This document shows, piece after piece, positions 18,433 to 27,995 of a stretch of DNA of 64,000 nt. The notes beneath the pieces are model-generated. The model was given only the letters and a program-made list of their open reading frames with translations, was not told the origin of the DNA and did no database searches. The DNA comes from Methylotenera oryzisoli (GTDB lineage Bacteria > Pseudomonadota > Gammaproteobacteria > Burkholderiales > Methylophilaceae): NCBI GenBank assembly GCA_945881735.1, contig CAMCVF010000005.1, forward strand, positions 62,001 through 126,000, given 5' to 3'. The position numbers and the translations under genes were made by a program. Positions within the stretch are counted from its first letter, which is position 1; the number at the start of each line of letters is the position of its first letter.

Positions 18433-20943
18433 TTAATTAGCCGATGGGTTTAACACCCTTGCTGCAGCGTCTGAGTTATTGGGCGCAGGCCTGCTGGCCG
18501 CTCTTAGATTATTCACAGCGGCAGCAGTTGAATCTCTTAGCGGTTTGGCCAACACCGCCTCATTTTGCGAATTTTCTGGCAAGTTAGGCGACTGAGGCTG
18601 CAATGGATTATCAATCATACTATCAGGGAAATCTGTTTCATTTGGGTCTAACATTGGAGGAAAATAAGCCTCTGGTGTTGGTGGTGGGTTCTCATGATAA
18701 AAATACTCATAAACGCCATCATCATCTTCACCAACAAGCGTGCCGCTTAAAGGGTTGATTTTAACCGACATGACGCCATCAGGTACGCTGTATGGAACGT
18801 CTGGCATACCTTTTAATGCGGTTGCCATATACGTAATCCAAATAGGCAAAGCGGCTTTACCGCCCGTTTCATCAAATCCTAGTGTGCGCGGTTGATCATA
18901 GCCAATCCAAGCAATGGCAACCTGTCGCTGATTGTAGCCAGCAAACCAAGCATCCACTTGATTATTGGTCGTGCCTGTTTTACCTGCTAAATCTTGCCGC
19001 CCTAATTGTTTTACTCGTGTAGCTGTACCTTTTTGCACCACATCGTGCATCATTGATGTCATCAAGAAAGCATTACGACCATCAATCACCCGTGGCGCAT
19101 CCTGATGCGCGCGCGGATAACGCAATTCTTCGATAACATTGCCTTTGCTATCAGTAATTTTGCTAATCAAATGCGGTTTAATGCGGAAACCGCCATTAGC
19201 AAAAACGGCGTACCCAGTCGCCATTCCCCAAGGCGTTGCCGCCCCTGCTCCCAACGCCATTGTCAGATAGGCAGGATGATCTTTGCGCGAAAAGCCAAAT
19301 TTAGTGATGTAGTCCTGCGCATAACGTGGGCCAATTTTTTCGATAATACGAATTGAAACCATATTTTTAGATTTGGTTAATGCAGTTCGCATGCTCATGG
19401 GTCCACTATATTCTCCATCGTAGTTTTTAGGTGACCATGCATCATTGCCGCCTACCTCTTCTGCTGTTTTAGAAAACGGCGCATCATCAATAATAGAGGC
19501 TGGTGTTAAGCCTTTTTCTAGCGCGGCCGAATAAATGAATGGTTTGAAACTAGATCCAGGCTGTCGCCAAGCTTGAGTCACATGATTAAATTTGTTTTTA
19601 TTAAAATCAAAACCGCCAACCAAGGCTGTGATTGCGCCATTTGTTGGATCAAGCGCAACCAAGGCCGCTTCTACTCGTGGCAATTGAACAATATGCCAAG
19701 TACCATGGCTTTTAATAATGCGCACCACAGAACCCGCTTTAATTTTATGATTTTTAACCACTTTATCGGCTAAGTTTTTTTGCAATAAACTTAAACCCAC
19801 GCCGCTAATATCGATGGCCTCACCTCTTTTACTAAACACTTTAACCAAATTGGCAGAGGCCTCAGTCACAATGGCCGGCACAAAGCCGTTATATTCTTCT
19901 ATATCTTCCAACTCAGTTTGCAAATCTTTAGCTAAATCACCCGATTGAAATCTAGTTAAATCAATCGTTTTTTCTGGCTTTTGATAACCTTGCCTACTTT
20001 GATACTCTAAAATACCTTGTAGCACCGCACTATTTGCTGCCTCTTGATTGGCTTTTTTGATGGTGGTGTAAACTTTTAAACCACTGGTATAAATATCATC
20101 TTGATAGCGCTCAAACAAACTTTGCCGCACAATTTCTGCCACATAATCAGCCGCTAAATCGCGCGCTTGTTTAGATGTTTTGTATTTTAATTTTTGCGCC
20201 ATCGCTTCTTTAAACTTAACTTCATCAATAAATCCAAAGCGATGCATATCGCGTAGCACTTCATGTTGCCTGTCTGATGCGCGTTTAGGATGAATAAATG
20301 GATTATAGCCAGATGGTGCTTTTGGCAGACCCGCCAATAAAGCGGATTCGGCTAAAGTTAATTTAGCTAAGGGCTTTCCAAAATACACCTGAGAGGCAGC
20401 TGCAAAACCATAAGAACGCTGGCCTAAATAAATTTGATTTAAATACAACTCTAAAATTTTATCTTTACTTAATGTTTTTTCGATTTTTAAAGCTAACAGC
20501 GCCTCTTTTACTTTAGTCACCATATTTCGCTCTTTACCTGGCGTAGTGAAGAAGTTTTTAGCTACTTGCATAGTAATCGTGCTGGCGCCTTCATGGCTTT
20601 TGCCAGTGACATTGTTTTTTATGGCGCGCAATATTCCTTTGGTATCAACACCACCATGTTTATAAAAACGCCTATCCTCAATAGCTAATACCGCATCAAT
20701 TAAATTTTTGGGGATTTTATCAATGCTAACAAAGGCCCGTCTCTCCTCGCCAAACTCGCTAATTAAAAAGCCATCGGCAGAATAAACACGCAACGGTAAT
20801 TTAGGCTTGTAATCGGTAAGCGCCTCTAATGAAGGCAATGTGGGATAAATTAAGGTAATTGCCAAAGCGGCCATAGCCGTCAGCGTCAAACCGCCTACAA
20901 GGATAAATAATATTAAAAAGTGCCACCATTTTTTTGGAGCCAT
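18433..20943 (-). CDS. mrcA: penicillin-binding protein 1A (bifunctional transglycosylase/transpeptidase)
   Basis: Class A PBP that polymerises and cross-links peptidoglycan. From the start used here it is 836 residues. One membrane anchor lies at about 8-32. The GT51 domain has AVLAIEDRRFYKHGGVD with the catalytic Glu and GASTITMQVAKNFF. An OB-like insert precedes the transpeptidase domain, which shows SxxK in QPGSSFKPFIYSA, SKN in ALTKSKNMVSI and KTG in LAGKTGTTNNQVDAWFAGY. The C-terminal tail is long and Pro/Asn/Ala-rich. The open frame reaches 21006, but the anchor begins right after MAPKKWWHF, so I use 20943 (alternatives 20949, 20958). It is divergent from pilM, a conserved arrangement. 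Confidence 0.96.
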   Translation of the reverse strand: MAPKKWWHFLILFILVGGLTLTAMAALAITLIYPTLPSLEALTDYKPKLPLRVYSADGFLISEFGEERRAFVSIDKIPKNLIDAVLAIEDRRFYKHGGVDTKGILRAIKNNVTGKSHEGASTITMQVAKNFFTTPGKERNMVTKVKEALLALKIEKTLSKDKILELYLNQIYLGQRSYGFAAASQVYFGKPLAKLTLAESALLAGLPKAPSGYNPFIHPKRASDRQHEVLRDMHRFGFIDEVKFKEAMAQKLKYKTSKQARDLAADYVAEIVRQSLFERYQDDIYTSGLKVYTTIKKANQEAANSAVLQGILEYQSRQGYQKPEKTIDLTRFQSGDLAKDLQTELEDIEEYNGFVPAIVTEASANLVKVFSKRGEAIDISGVGLSLLQKNLADKVVKNHKIKAGSVVRIIKSHGTWHIVQLPRVEAALVALDPTNGAITALVGGFDFNKNKFNHVTQAWRQPGSSFKPFIYSAALEKGLTPASIIDDAPFSKTAEEVGGNDAWSPKNYDGEYSGPMSMRTALTKSKNMVSIRIIEKIGPRYAQDYITKFGFSRKDHPAYLTMALGAGAATPWGMATGYAVFANGGFRIKPHLISKITDSKGNVIEELRYPRAHQDAPRVIDGRNAFLMTSMMHDVVQKGTATRVKQLGRQDLAGKTGTTNNQVDAWFAGYNQRQVAIAWIGYDQPRTLGFDETGGKAALPIWITYMATALKGMPDVPYSVPDGVMSVKINPLSGTLVGEDDDGVYEYFYHENPPPTPEAYFPPMLDPNETDFPDSMIDNPLQPQSPNLPENSQNEAVLAKPLRDSTAAAVNNLRAASRPAPNNSDAAARVLNPSAN

Positions 20944-21293
20944 ATGCATTAAAACCATCGATATATTGTAATGAATTGGGTCGTGAATTTTAAAATCACA
21001 AACCACAGTATATAAGTTAAATAAAGTTTAACAAAAACTGAGTTGATATTTTGCATGGAATTTATTTTCATTGAACGTAAAACAAATTTAATTGAATACA
21101 AAATAAAGCGGATATCTCGACATAATAAGCATTTATTACAAGCTTTATTAAAAAATGAGACAGCTGTTGTAACTGTGCTCATAGAATAAATATTAAATTA
21201 AAATTTACTTTACAGGGCGTAAACTTGTTGCTAGGATTTAATGTAAATTATCAATATTGTGCGTAACCCTTGAATATAGAAAAGAATTTTAAT
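20944..21293. other. mrcA-pilM divergent intergenic region
   Basis: About 350 bases with no supported gene once the starts of mrcA and pilM are trimmed. It is very AT-rich and must hold the promoters of both divergent units. Plus-strand TTGCTA at about 21230 with AT-rich sequence 17 bases on is a possible pilM promoter, but the -10 is poor. An 8-bp palindrome, ACAGCTGT, lies near 21161. No terminator or repeat was seen. Confidence 0.5.
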
Positions 21294-22370
21294 TTGAAAT
21301 TCGATTTTTTTAATGAAAGTACTCCCTCACTTATCGGTGTGGACATCAGTACTTCGGCTGTCAAAATGGTAGAGCTTTCGTCTACGGGCAAGGGGGCATA
21401 TCGTCTTGAGGCATACTCTATTGCCATGATTCCTAAAGATGCAGTTGTTGATGGCAATATTAGTGCGTTAGATCAGGTTTCAGATGCGGTTAAACTGGCG
21501 TGGAAGTTACTTGGCTCACGTGAAAAACGCTCAGCATTAGCGCTACCATCAGCAGCAGTGATTACCAAAAAAGTAATGATGTCTGCCGCACTTAGCGAAG
21601 AAGATATGGAAGTTATAGTTGAGGCAGAAGCCAATCAGTACATTCCCTTCCCGCTAGAAGAGGTTAATATTGACTTTCAAGTGATTGGCCCAGCAGCAAG
21701 CAGCCCTGGTGAAGTTGAAGTATTAATAGCTGCTGCTAGAAAAGAAAAAATTGAAGACCGCGTCGCAACTGCAGAAGATGCAGGATTAAAAGTGACCGTG
21801 ATGGATGTTGACACCTATGCCACTGAGGCAGCTTACAGCTTAGTTGCCAACCAATTACCGAATAAAGGTAAAGATCAAACCGTGATGATTGTGGACATTG
21901 GCGCCGTGATGATGCACATCAATGTATTGCATGACAATAAATCGATTTACGTGCGCGAACAAGCGTTTGGTGGCACACAACTTACGCAAGAAATTCAACG
22001 CCGTTTTGGCTTATCGGCCGTAGAAGCCGATATTGCAAAACGCAAAGGTGGCTTGCCAGAAAGCTACGAAACTGAAGTGATGCAACCATTTATGCTGTCA
22101 CTTTCAACTGAAGTAGCACGCGCATTACAATTTTTTACCAGCTCAACTCAATACAACCGCGTCGATCACATCGTATTAGCGGGGGGCTGTGCGGCTATTC
22201 CTGCAATTGACGTGTTGGTGCAAGATCGCACCCAGGTAAACACCATTATCGCGAATCCTTTTCAGTCAATGTCGCTTGCAACCAAAGTAAAACAGCAGCA
22301 AGCATCACTTGACGCGCCTGCATTGTTAATTGCATGTGGCTTAGCAATGCGGGGGGCTAGATTAATATGA
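21294..22370 (+). CDS. pilM: type IV pilus inner-membrane assembly ATPase-fold protein PilM
   Basis: Cytoplasmic actin-like protein that binds the N-terminus of PilN and links the pilus motor to the alignment complex. SLIGVDISTSAVKMVEL is the phosphate-1 type motif of the fold, with MIVDIGAVMMHI and VLAGGCAAIPAIDVLV as later nucleotide-binding motifs. There is no ATG near the family start. A TTG at 21270 gives the longest frame. I chose the TTG at 21294 because LKFDFFNESTPSLIGVDIS then begins as in other PilM proteins, but neither has a good ribosome binding site. It overlaps pilN by four bases and opens pilMNOPQ. Confidence 0.93.
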   Translation: MKFDFFNESTPSLIGVDISTSAVKMVELSSTGKGAYRLEAYSIAMIPKDAVVDGNISALDQVSDAVKLAWKLLGSREKRSALALPSAAVITKKVMMSAALSEEDMEVIVEAEANQYIPFPLEEVNIDFQVIGPAASSPGEVEVLIAAARKEKIEDRVATAEDAGLKVTVMDVDTYATEAAYSLVANQLPNKGKDQTVMIVDIGAVMMHINVLHDNKSIYVREQAFGGTQLTQEIQRRFGLSAVEADIAKRKGGLPESYETEVMQPFMLSLSTEVARALQFFTSSTQYNRVDHIVLAGGCAAIPAIDVLVQDRTQVNTIIANPFQSMSLATKVKQQQASLDAPALLIACGLAMRGARLI

Positions 22371-22951
22371 TGCGCATCAACTTATTACCGCATCGCCAAT
22401 TAAAACGTGCTGAACGGCAACGTCAATTTGGTTTAATGGCACTGATGGCGGCGGTTGCTGCAGGCGCTGTAGTGTTTACAGGTTGGACCTACCTTGGGGC
22501 AAAAAAAGATTCACAAATTGAGCGTAATGGCAGGCTAGAGCTAGCCATTGCCAATTTAGATAAAGAAATTGCAGCCATTAAAGATCTTAAAGACCAAATT
22601 AATAATGTATTAGAGCGCAAACAAATCGTCGAGAATCTACAAACTAATCGAAGTCAATCAGTCGTCATTTTAGATGAGCTCGCAAGACAACTACCAGAGG
22701 GCCTTTATTTAAAAAGCATCAAACAACAAGGCAATCTCATTACGTTAGAAGGTGTTGCAGATACAAATGCGCGAGTAGCAACTCTGGTGCGCAATCTAAG
22801 TGTTTCAAACTGGATGGAATCGCCGAATTTAATTGAGATTAAATCTATGCTTGTAAATGGCATCAAGCAAAATGACTTTACGCTAAACGTCTCTATCAAA
22901 GTTCAAAAAGCGGAAGAAGCACCCAATACTAATAAAATCAACGGGACATAA
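22367..22951 (+). CDS. pilN: type IV pilus assembly protein PilN
   Basis: Bitopic inner-membrane protein of the pilus alignment subcomplex, 194 residues. The cytoplasmic N-terminus MMRINLLPHR is the conserved PilM-binding segment (INLLP). A membrane segment follows at about 22-43, then a periplasmic coiled coil (about 50-95) and a small alpha/beta domain. ATGA overlap with pilM indicates translational coupling; two adjacent ATGs are possible starts. It partners with PilO, encoded 5 bases downstream. Confidence 0.95.
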   Translation: MMRINLLPHRQLKRAERQRQFGLMALMAAVAAGAVVFTGWTYLGAKKDSQIERNGRLELAIANLDKEIAAIKDLKDQINNVLERKQIVENLQTNRSQSVVILDELARQLPEGLYLKSIKQQGNLITLEGVADTNARVATLVRNLSVSNWMESPNLIEIKSMLVNGIKQNDFTLNVSIKVQKAEEAPNTNKINGT

Positions 22952-22956
22952 TCCAG

Positions 22957-23589
22957 ATGAAATTAGATGATTTTAATAATATTGACTTTAAAAATGCGGG
23001 TAGTTTACCAACGCCCGTCAAGCTGGTTTTACTGGGATTTTTGTTTTTATTGCTAGTTGGTTTAGGTTATTGGTTTATGTGGAGTCCGCAAATTGATGAG
23101 TTTGATCAAGCACAATCAAAAGAGCAAGAGTTGCGTCAAGTGTTTGTGGCCAAAAAAAACCAAGCGGTAAAAATTGAAGCCTACAAACAACAAATGATTG
23201 ATATTGAAAAAACATTTGGTGCATTACTTAAACAACTACCCGACAAATCACAAATGGATGGCTTATTAACTGACATTAACCAAGCAGGATTAGGTCGCGG
23301 CTTAGAATTTGATTTATTTAAACCCGGCCAAGAAACTATTGCCGACTTTTACGCGGAAATGCCGATTCAAATTAAAATTAAAGGCAGCTATGACGATGTT
23401 GGTGCATTTGCGTCTGACATATCCAGGCTATCTAGAATTGTGACATTAAACGACATCTCTATTGTCCCTTTAAATAAAGACACAAAAGACGGTCCGCTTA
23501 CATTAGAAGCCGTAGCAAAAACATATCGATACCTAGATGCTTCAGAAATTGCCGCAAAAAAAGCGACTGAAAAGAAGGGTAAAAAATAG
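22957..23589 (+). CDS. pilO: type IV pilus assembly protein PilO
   Basis: Inner-membrane partner of PilN, 210 residues. A short cytoplasmic N-terminus precedes a membrane segment at about 23-44 (LVLLGFLFLLLVGLGYWFMW), then a coiled coil and a periplasmic ferredoxin-like domain (YDDVGAFASDISRLSRIVTL). The C-terminus is lysine-rich and ends immediately before the pilP ATG. Its place between pilN and pilP and the topology make the call firm despite low sequence conservation in this family. Confidence 0.94.
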   Translation: MKLDDFNNIDFKNAGSLPTPVKLVLLGFLFLLLVGLGYWFMWSPQIDEFDQAQSKEQELRQVFVAKKNQAVKIEAYKQQMIDIEKTFGALLKQLPDKSQMDGLLTDINQAGLGRGLEFDLFKPGQETIADFYAEMPIQIKIKGSYDDVGAFASDISRLSRIVTLNDISIVPLNKDTKDGPLTLEAVAKTYRYLDASEIAAKKATEKKGKK

Positions 23590-24111
23590 ATGGCTAGCTT
23601 TAATCCCTTATTAAAATTAATTACCATACCAACACTCTGCCTCATCTTAGTGGCTTGTAATGGAGATGAAGGTGATGATCTAGACAAATTCATGTCGACT
23701 GCTGCCAACGATATGAGCAAAGGTGTTGAGCCTTTGCCAGAGGTATTACCCTATTCCCCAATTCAATATAACGCTGATGGCTTATTAGCTGATCCATTTA
23801 AACCACGCAAGGCAGCCAGCAAAAACGGCTCATTACAACCCAATATCAATCGGCCAAAAGATGCGCTTGAAGCTTACCCCTTAGAAAGCTTGAAATATGT
23901 AGGTTCAATGAGCCGCAGCAAATTAACCTATGCACTGATAAAAACACCTGATAATACGATTCAGCAAGTCAAGGTTGGCAATTATTTAGGCCCGAATTAT
24001 GGATTGGTGACGGCCATTAATGAAGGAGACATTGTACTAAAAGAAATTGTGCAAGATGACCTGACTGGTGACTGGATTGAGCGTAGCGCAAGTATTAATC
24101 TGCAAGAATAA
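23590..24111 (+). CDS. pilP: type IV pilus assembly lipoprotein PilP
   Basis: Periplasmic lipoprotein that bridges PilNO to the PilQ secretin. It is 173 residues. The lipoprotein signal is LCLILVAC with lipidated Cys23, followed by an acidic unstructured linker. The C-terminal beta domain carries the family motifs LESLKYVGSM and VKVGNYLGPNYGLVTAI. It starts with no gap after the pilO stop, and pilQ follows directly. Confidence 0.95.
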   Translation: MASFNPLLKLITIPTLCLILVACNGDEGDDLDKFMSTAANDMSKGVEPLPEVLPYSPIQYNADGLLADPFKPRKAASKNGSLQPNINRPKDALEAYPLESLKYVGSMSRSKLTYALIKTPDNTIQQVKVGNYLGPNYGLVTAINEGDIVLKEIVQDDLTGDWIERSASINLQE

Positions 24112-24126
24112 ATGATGGGAATCAAC

Positions 24127-26274
24127 ATGTTTAAAATGATGTCAAAAATATTTACACTCACACTGCTAATTGTCAGCTTTAGTGTCGGCTCTGCCAACGC
24201 AGTTGCAATAGAGGATAATCCATCGCTCAGTAATAAAATTGAACGTGTAGACTTCTCTGCCTTGTCTGGCGGACGTGTGAGCGTACGCTTGCAAATGAAA
24301 GAAGCCTTAAAAAATCCTCCAGCAGGCTTCACGCTTAACAATCCAGCACGAATTGCATTAGACTTTCCTAACACCGCCAACGGCTTAAATAAAAATAATA
24401 TTGTCAGCGACCAAGGTGCACTTAAAAGTCTTTCATTAGCTCAAGCAAAAGACCGCACGCGTGTTGTACTTAATTTAACTAAAAATGTTGGTTACAACAC
24501 CGTTATCAGTGGTAAAGACGTCATCATCACCCTCCAAGGCAATGAAGCCAGCGTTGGCAATTCAATCGTTGAAACACGTTTTGCTGAGGCGATAACAACT
24601 AGTCAAGGTAGTGCCATCACCAACGTAGACTTTAACCGTGGCAAAAATGGCGAAGGGCGAATTATTGTGGATCTATCGGACGCCAACTCAGGGATTAATA
24701 TCAAACAAAAAGGTAAATTAATTATTGTCGACTTCATCAACACCGACGTGTCTGCCGATTTACAACGCCGTTTAAATGTCATCAATTTTAATACGCCTGT
24801 GTTGTATGTGGATACGATGAAACAAGGTAAAAACAGCCGTATCTCAATTGAACCAAAAGGCAATTGGGAACAATCAGCTTATCAGGCGGATAAGAAATTT
24901 ATTATTGATGTGCGCCAAGTGATTGAAGACCCAAATAAATTAGTTAGAGGCTCTAAGCCTGGTTATGCTGGCGAAAAGCTGTCACTAAACTTTCAAAATA
25001 TTGAGGTGCGCTCAGTGTTGCAAGTGATTGCAGACTTCACAGGCTTAAACATTATCACCAGCGACACAGTGACTGGTAACTTAACCCTCAGACTGAAAGA
25101 TGTGCCATGGGATCAAGCCATGGATATCATTATGAAAAACAAGGGCTTAACCATGCGTAAAACAGGCAACGTGATTATGGTTGCGCCAGCAGAAGAAGTC
25201 ACCGCTAAAGATAAAGCGCAATTAGAAGCCACGCAAGCAATTGAAGATTTAGAACCATTACGGACCGAAGTATTTACCCTTAAATATCAAAAAGCATCAG
25301 AGTTTAATAAAATTTTGGATGGTACTAATTCTTCCGGTGGCGCTGTAACGGCTGGCGCACCTGGTCAAAATCGCATACTGTCTAAACGTGGTAATGTTAA
25401 TTACGACCCACGTACTAATACGCTCTTCATACAAGATACCGCGAAAAAATTAGAAGAAATTCAAGCGATTATAAATAAAATTGACGTTTCAGTTAAACAA
25501 GTCATGATTGAATCTCGTCTTGTATTGGCTGAAGATAAATTCAGCAAAAGCATAGGTGCTAGGTTTGGCATACAAAGTGGAACAACTCCAGGAAATAATG
25601 CTCTCAGCGTTGGTGGATCATTAAACAATACTGGCAACGCTACAGGATCTACTACCACGGCTTCGGCTATTGGTAACACAGGTGGCCTAAACTCAAACTT
25701 ACCTGTAAGCTCAGCAAGCGCTGGCAGTATCGCATTCAGTTTATTCAGATTGCCTGCAGGTTTATTACTAAATCTAGAACTGTCAGCATTAGAAAGTGAT
25801 AGAAGAGGCAAAGTCGTGTCCAGCCCACGCGTAACAACGGCCAACCAACAAACAGCAAGAATTGCATCTGGTGTTGAGATTCCTTACTTACAAGCTGCAA
25901 GTAGCGGTGCCGCCAACATTGCCTTTAAAAAAGCGGAGTTAAGCTTAGAAGTGACACCACAAATCACCCCTGATGACAAAATCATTATGGATCTTGAAGT
26001 CAGAAAAGACTCCAAAGGAGAAGAGACGGCGGGCGTACCGGCAATTAATACACAAAATGTCAAAACACAGGTATTAGTTTCAAACGGAGAGACAGCGGTA
26101 CTAGGTGGTATCTTTGAACAAACTGAAGACAATTTTGTAGAAAAAGTGCCATTCTTTGGCGACTTGCCGATTATTGGCAATGCGTTCAAACGCCGCACAA
26201 AACAAGATGATAAGAGAGAATTGCTGATCTTTATTACACCTAAAATTATGGATGAAAGTTTAGGCCTGAGATAA
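24127..26274 (+). CDS. pilQ: type IV pilus secretin PilQ
   Basis: Outer-membrane secretin through which the pilus fibre leaves the cell, about 715 residues. A signal peptide ends at SVGSANA. Two AMIN peptidoglycan-binding domains follow (about 35-135 and 150-250), then a secretin/TonB short N-terminal domain with LSLNFQNIEVRSVLQVIADF, a NolW-type N1 domain, and the secretin core with VSSPRVTTANQQTARIASG and ETAVLGGIFE. The frame can begin at ATG 24112 or 24115; I chose 24127 because GGGA stands 8 bases before it and the signal peptide is then of normal length. A gene-end terminator follows at 26317. Confidence 0.95.
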   Translation: MFKMMSKIFTLTLLIVSFSVGSANAVAIEDNPSLSNKIERVDFSALSGGRVSVRLQMKEALKNPPAGFTLNNPARIALDFPNTANGLNKNNIVSDQGALKSLSLAQAKDRTRVVLNLTKNVGYNTVISGKDVIITLQGNEASVGNSIVETRFAEAITTSQGSAITNVDFNRGKNGEGRIIVDLSDANSGINIKQKGKLIIVDFINTDVSADLQRRLNVINFNTPVLYVDTMKQGKNSRISIEPKGNWEQSAYQADKKFIIDVRQVIEDPNKLVRGSKPGYAGEKLSLNFQNIEVRSVLQVIADFTGLNIITSDTVTGNLTLRLKDVPWDQAMDIIMKNKGLTMRKTGNVIMVAPAEEVTAKDKAQLEATQAIEDLEPLRTEVFTLKYQKASEFNKILDGTNSSGGAVTAGAPGQNRILSKRGNVNYDPRTNTLFIQDTAKKLEEIQAIINKIDVSVKQVMIESRLVLAEDKFSKSIGARFGIQSGTTPGNNALSVGGSLNNTGNATGSTTTASAIGNTGGLNSNLPVSSASAGSIAFSLFRLPAGLLLNLELSALESDRRGKVVSSPRVTTANQQTARIASGVEIPYLQAASSGAANIAFKKAELSLEVTPQITPDDKIIMDLEVRKDSKGEETAGVPAINTQNVKTQVLVSNGETAVLGGIFEQTEDNFVEKVPFFGDLPIIGNAFKRRTKQDDKRELLIFITPKIMDESLGLR

Positions 26275-26316
26275 GTCCTGTAAGTCTTAACTGACAGAAC
26301 CGCCGCTTTACCTTAA

Positions 26317-26347
26317 AATGCCTATCATTAGCCTGATAGGCATTTTT
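26317..26347 (+). terminator. intrinsic terminator after pilQ
   Basis: A perfect 11-bp stem, AATGCCTATCA / TGATAGGCATT (26317-26327 with 26334-26344), has a 6-base loop and ends in TTTTT. It closes the pilMNOPQ unit 42 bases after the pilQ stop and only 27 bases before the aroK start, so aroK-aroB need readthrough or a promoter overlapping this region. Confidence 0.92.
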
Positions 26348-26373
26348 GCTTACCAATTAAGCGACAATATATT

Positions 26374-26901
26374 TTGACAGAAACAAATAACATTTTTTTT
26401 ATTGGTTTGATGGGTGCAGGTAAAACCACCGTTGGCAAAATTTTGGCCAAACATTTAAACAAGCAGTTTTATGACACCGATGTAGAAATCGAAAAACGTA
26501 CTGGCGTTAAAATACCGGTTATTTTTGATTTAGAGGGTGAAGCAGGCTTTCGCAAGCGCGAAACAGCAGTGATCCAAGATTTAGCCACTCAACATGATAT
26601 TGTGATGTCTACTGGCGGTGGCGCCGTTATCGCGCCCGAAAATCGCGAGTTGCTCAAAGCCAATGGCGATGTCATTTACTTACGCGCCAATGTTAGCGAG
26701 CTATGGCACAGAACGCGCAACGATAGGCATAGGCCACTATTACAAAACGTCGATATTCGCGCTAAGCTTGAGCAGCTATACGCTGAGCGCAACCCTTTAT
26801 ATACAGAAGTGGCAACGCATATTATTGATACGGGCAACCAACCTGTTGGCAACATTATTGCCAAAATACAATCCGCTTTAGACCTAAAATTTCAAGATTA
26901 A
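26374..26901 (+). CDS. aroK: shikimate kinase
   Basis: ATP-dependent phosphorylation of shikimate to shikimate 3-phosphate. It is 175 residues. The P-loop GLMGAGKTT is at 11-19, Asp in YDTDVEIEKRTG binds shikimate, and the GFRKRE arginine and the STGGG glycine motif are present. RNDRHRPLL is the lid region. The start is TTG at 26374. The first in-frame ATG lies inside the P-loop (MGAGKTT), so it cannot be the start. aroB follows after 11 bases, a near-universal proteobacterial pair behind pilQ. Confidence 0.95.
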   Translation: MTETNNIFFIGLMGAGKTTVGKILAKHLNKQFYDTDVEIEKRTGVKIPVIFDLEGEAGFRKRETAVIQDLATQHDIVMSTGGGAVIAPENRELLKANGDVIYLRANVSELWHRTRNDRHRPLLQNVDIRAKLEQLYAERNPLYTEVATHIIDTGNQPVGNIIAKIQSALDLKFQD

Positions 26902-26912
26902 AATAATACACA

Positions 26913-27992
26913 ATGATGCAAACCTTACATGTAGCACTCGATAATCGCACTTATCCGATTCATATTGGCACCAATTTGCTTTGTCAGGCCGATTTGATTT
27001 TGCCGCACCTTAAACGCAAAAATGTAGCCATTGTCACCAATACGACTATTGCGCCTTTGTATCTAGATAAGCTTGCTAGCACCTTGCGTAACGCCGGTGT
27101 AACAGTGATTGAAATTATTTTGCCGGATGGCGAAGCCTATAAAAATACAGAAACGCTTAATCTCATTTACGATGCATTGCTTAAAAATCGCTGTGAGCGC
27201 AGCACCACGCTGATAGCCTTAGGTGGCGGAGTAATTGGCGATTTAACGGGTTATGCTGCCGCCACATTTTTGCGCGGTGTGCCGTTTATTCAAATTCCAA
27301 CCACATTACTTTCTCAGGTGGATTCGAGCGTTGGCGGCAAAACGGGCATTAATCATCCGCTTGGTAAAAATATGATTGGTGCATTTTATCAGCCCAAATT
27401 AGTGTTGGCCGATATCGACACACTGCAAACGTTGCCAGCGCGCGAATTATCGGCTGGGCTGGCAGAAGTCATTAAATACGGGCTGATTCGTGATGCCGAT
27501 TTTTTTGATTGGCTGGAAAAGAATATAGGCAAACTGTTAACCTTAGATGAAGCGGCAATCAGTTATGCCATTTACCGATCGTGCCAAAATAAGGCTGAAG
27601 TGGTCGCGCTGGACGAGCATGAAACAGGCGAGCGCGCATTACTTAACCTGGGCCACACCTTTGGCCATGCCATTGAAAATGCGATGGGCTACGGTGTTTG
27701 GCTGCATGGCGAGGCCGTGGCCGCAGGCACAATAATGGCCGCCGATTTATCGCTACGCATGAAGTGGTTAAATGCGGATGAATATAAACGCATTCATAAC
27801 TTACTAAGCGCGTGTAATCTGCCACTGCAAGCACCAAGTTTAGGTGTGACAAATTATTTAGATTTAATGGCAAATGACAAAAAAGTGGCCGATGGCAAAA
27901 TAAGGCTGATATTGCAGCAAGGCATTGGTAAGGCGGTGATAACCAGCGATTACGATGCAAACAAACTCAACGAAACACTTTCGCTAACATAA
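26913..27992 (+). CDS. aroB: 3-dehydroquinate synthase
   Basis: NAD- and metal-dependent cyclisation of DAHP to 3-dehydroquinate, second step of the shikimate pathway. It is 359 residues. Motifs are the NAD site [19 protein letters not shown], the active-site [13 protein letters not shown], and the metal ligands Glu in LAEVIKYG and His residues in [11 protein letters not shown] and LHGEAVAAG. Two adjacent ATGs could serve as start. The stop is followed immediately by the dgt start. Confidence 0.97.
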   Translation: MMQTLHVALDNRTYPIHIGTNLLCQADLILPHLKRKNVAIVTNTTIAPLYLDKLASTLRNAGVTVIEIILPDGEAYKNTETLNLIYDALLKNRCERSTTLIALGGGVIGDLTGYAAATFLRGVPFIQIPTTLLSQVDSSVGGKTGINHPLGKNMIGAFYQPKLVLADIDTLQTLPARELSAGLAEVIKYGLIRDADFFDWLEKNIGKLLTLDEAAISYAIYRSCQNKAEVVALDEHETGERALLNLGHTFGHAIENAMGYGVWLHGEAVAAGTIMAADLSLRMKWLNADEYKRIHNLLSACNLPLQAPSLGVTNYLDLMANDKKVADGKIRLILQQGIGKAVITSDYDANKLNETLSLT

Positions 27993-27995
27993 GTG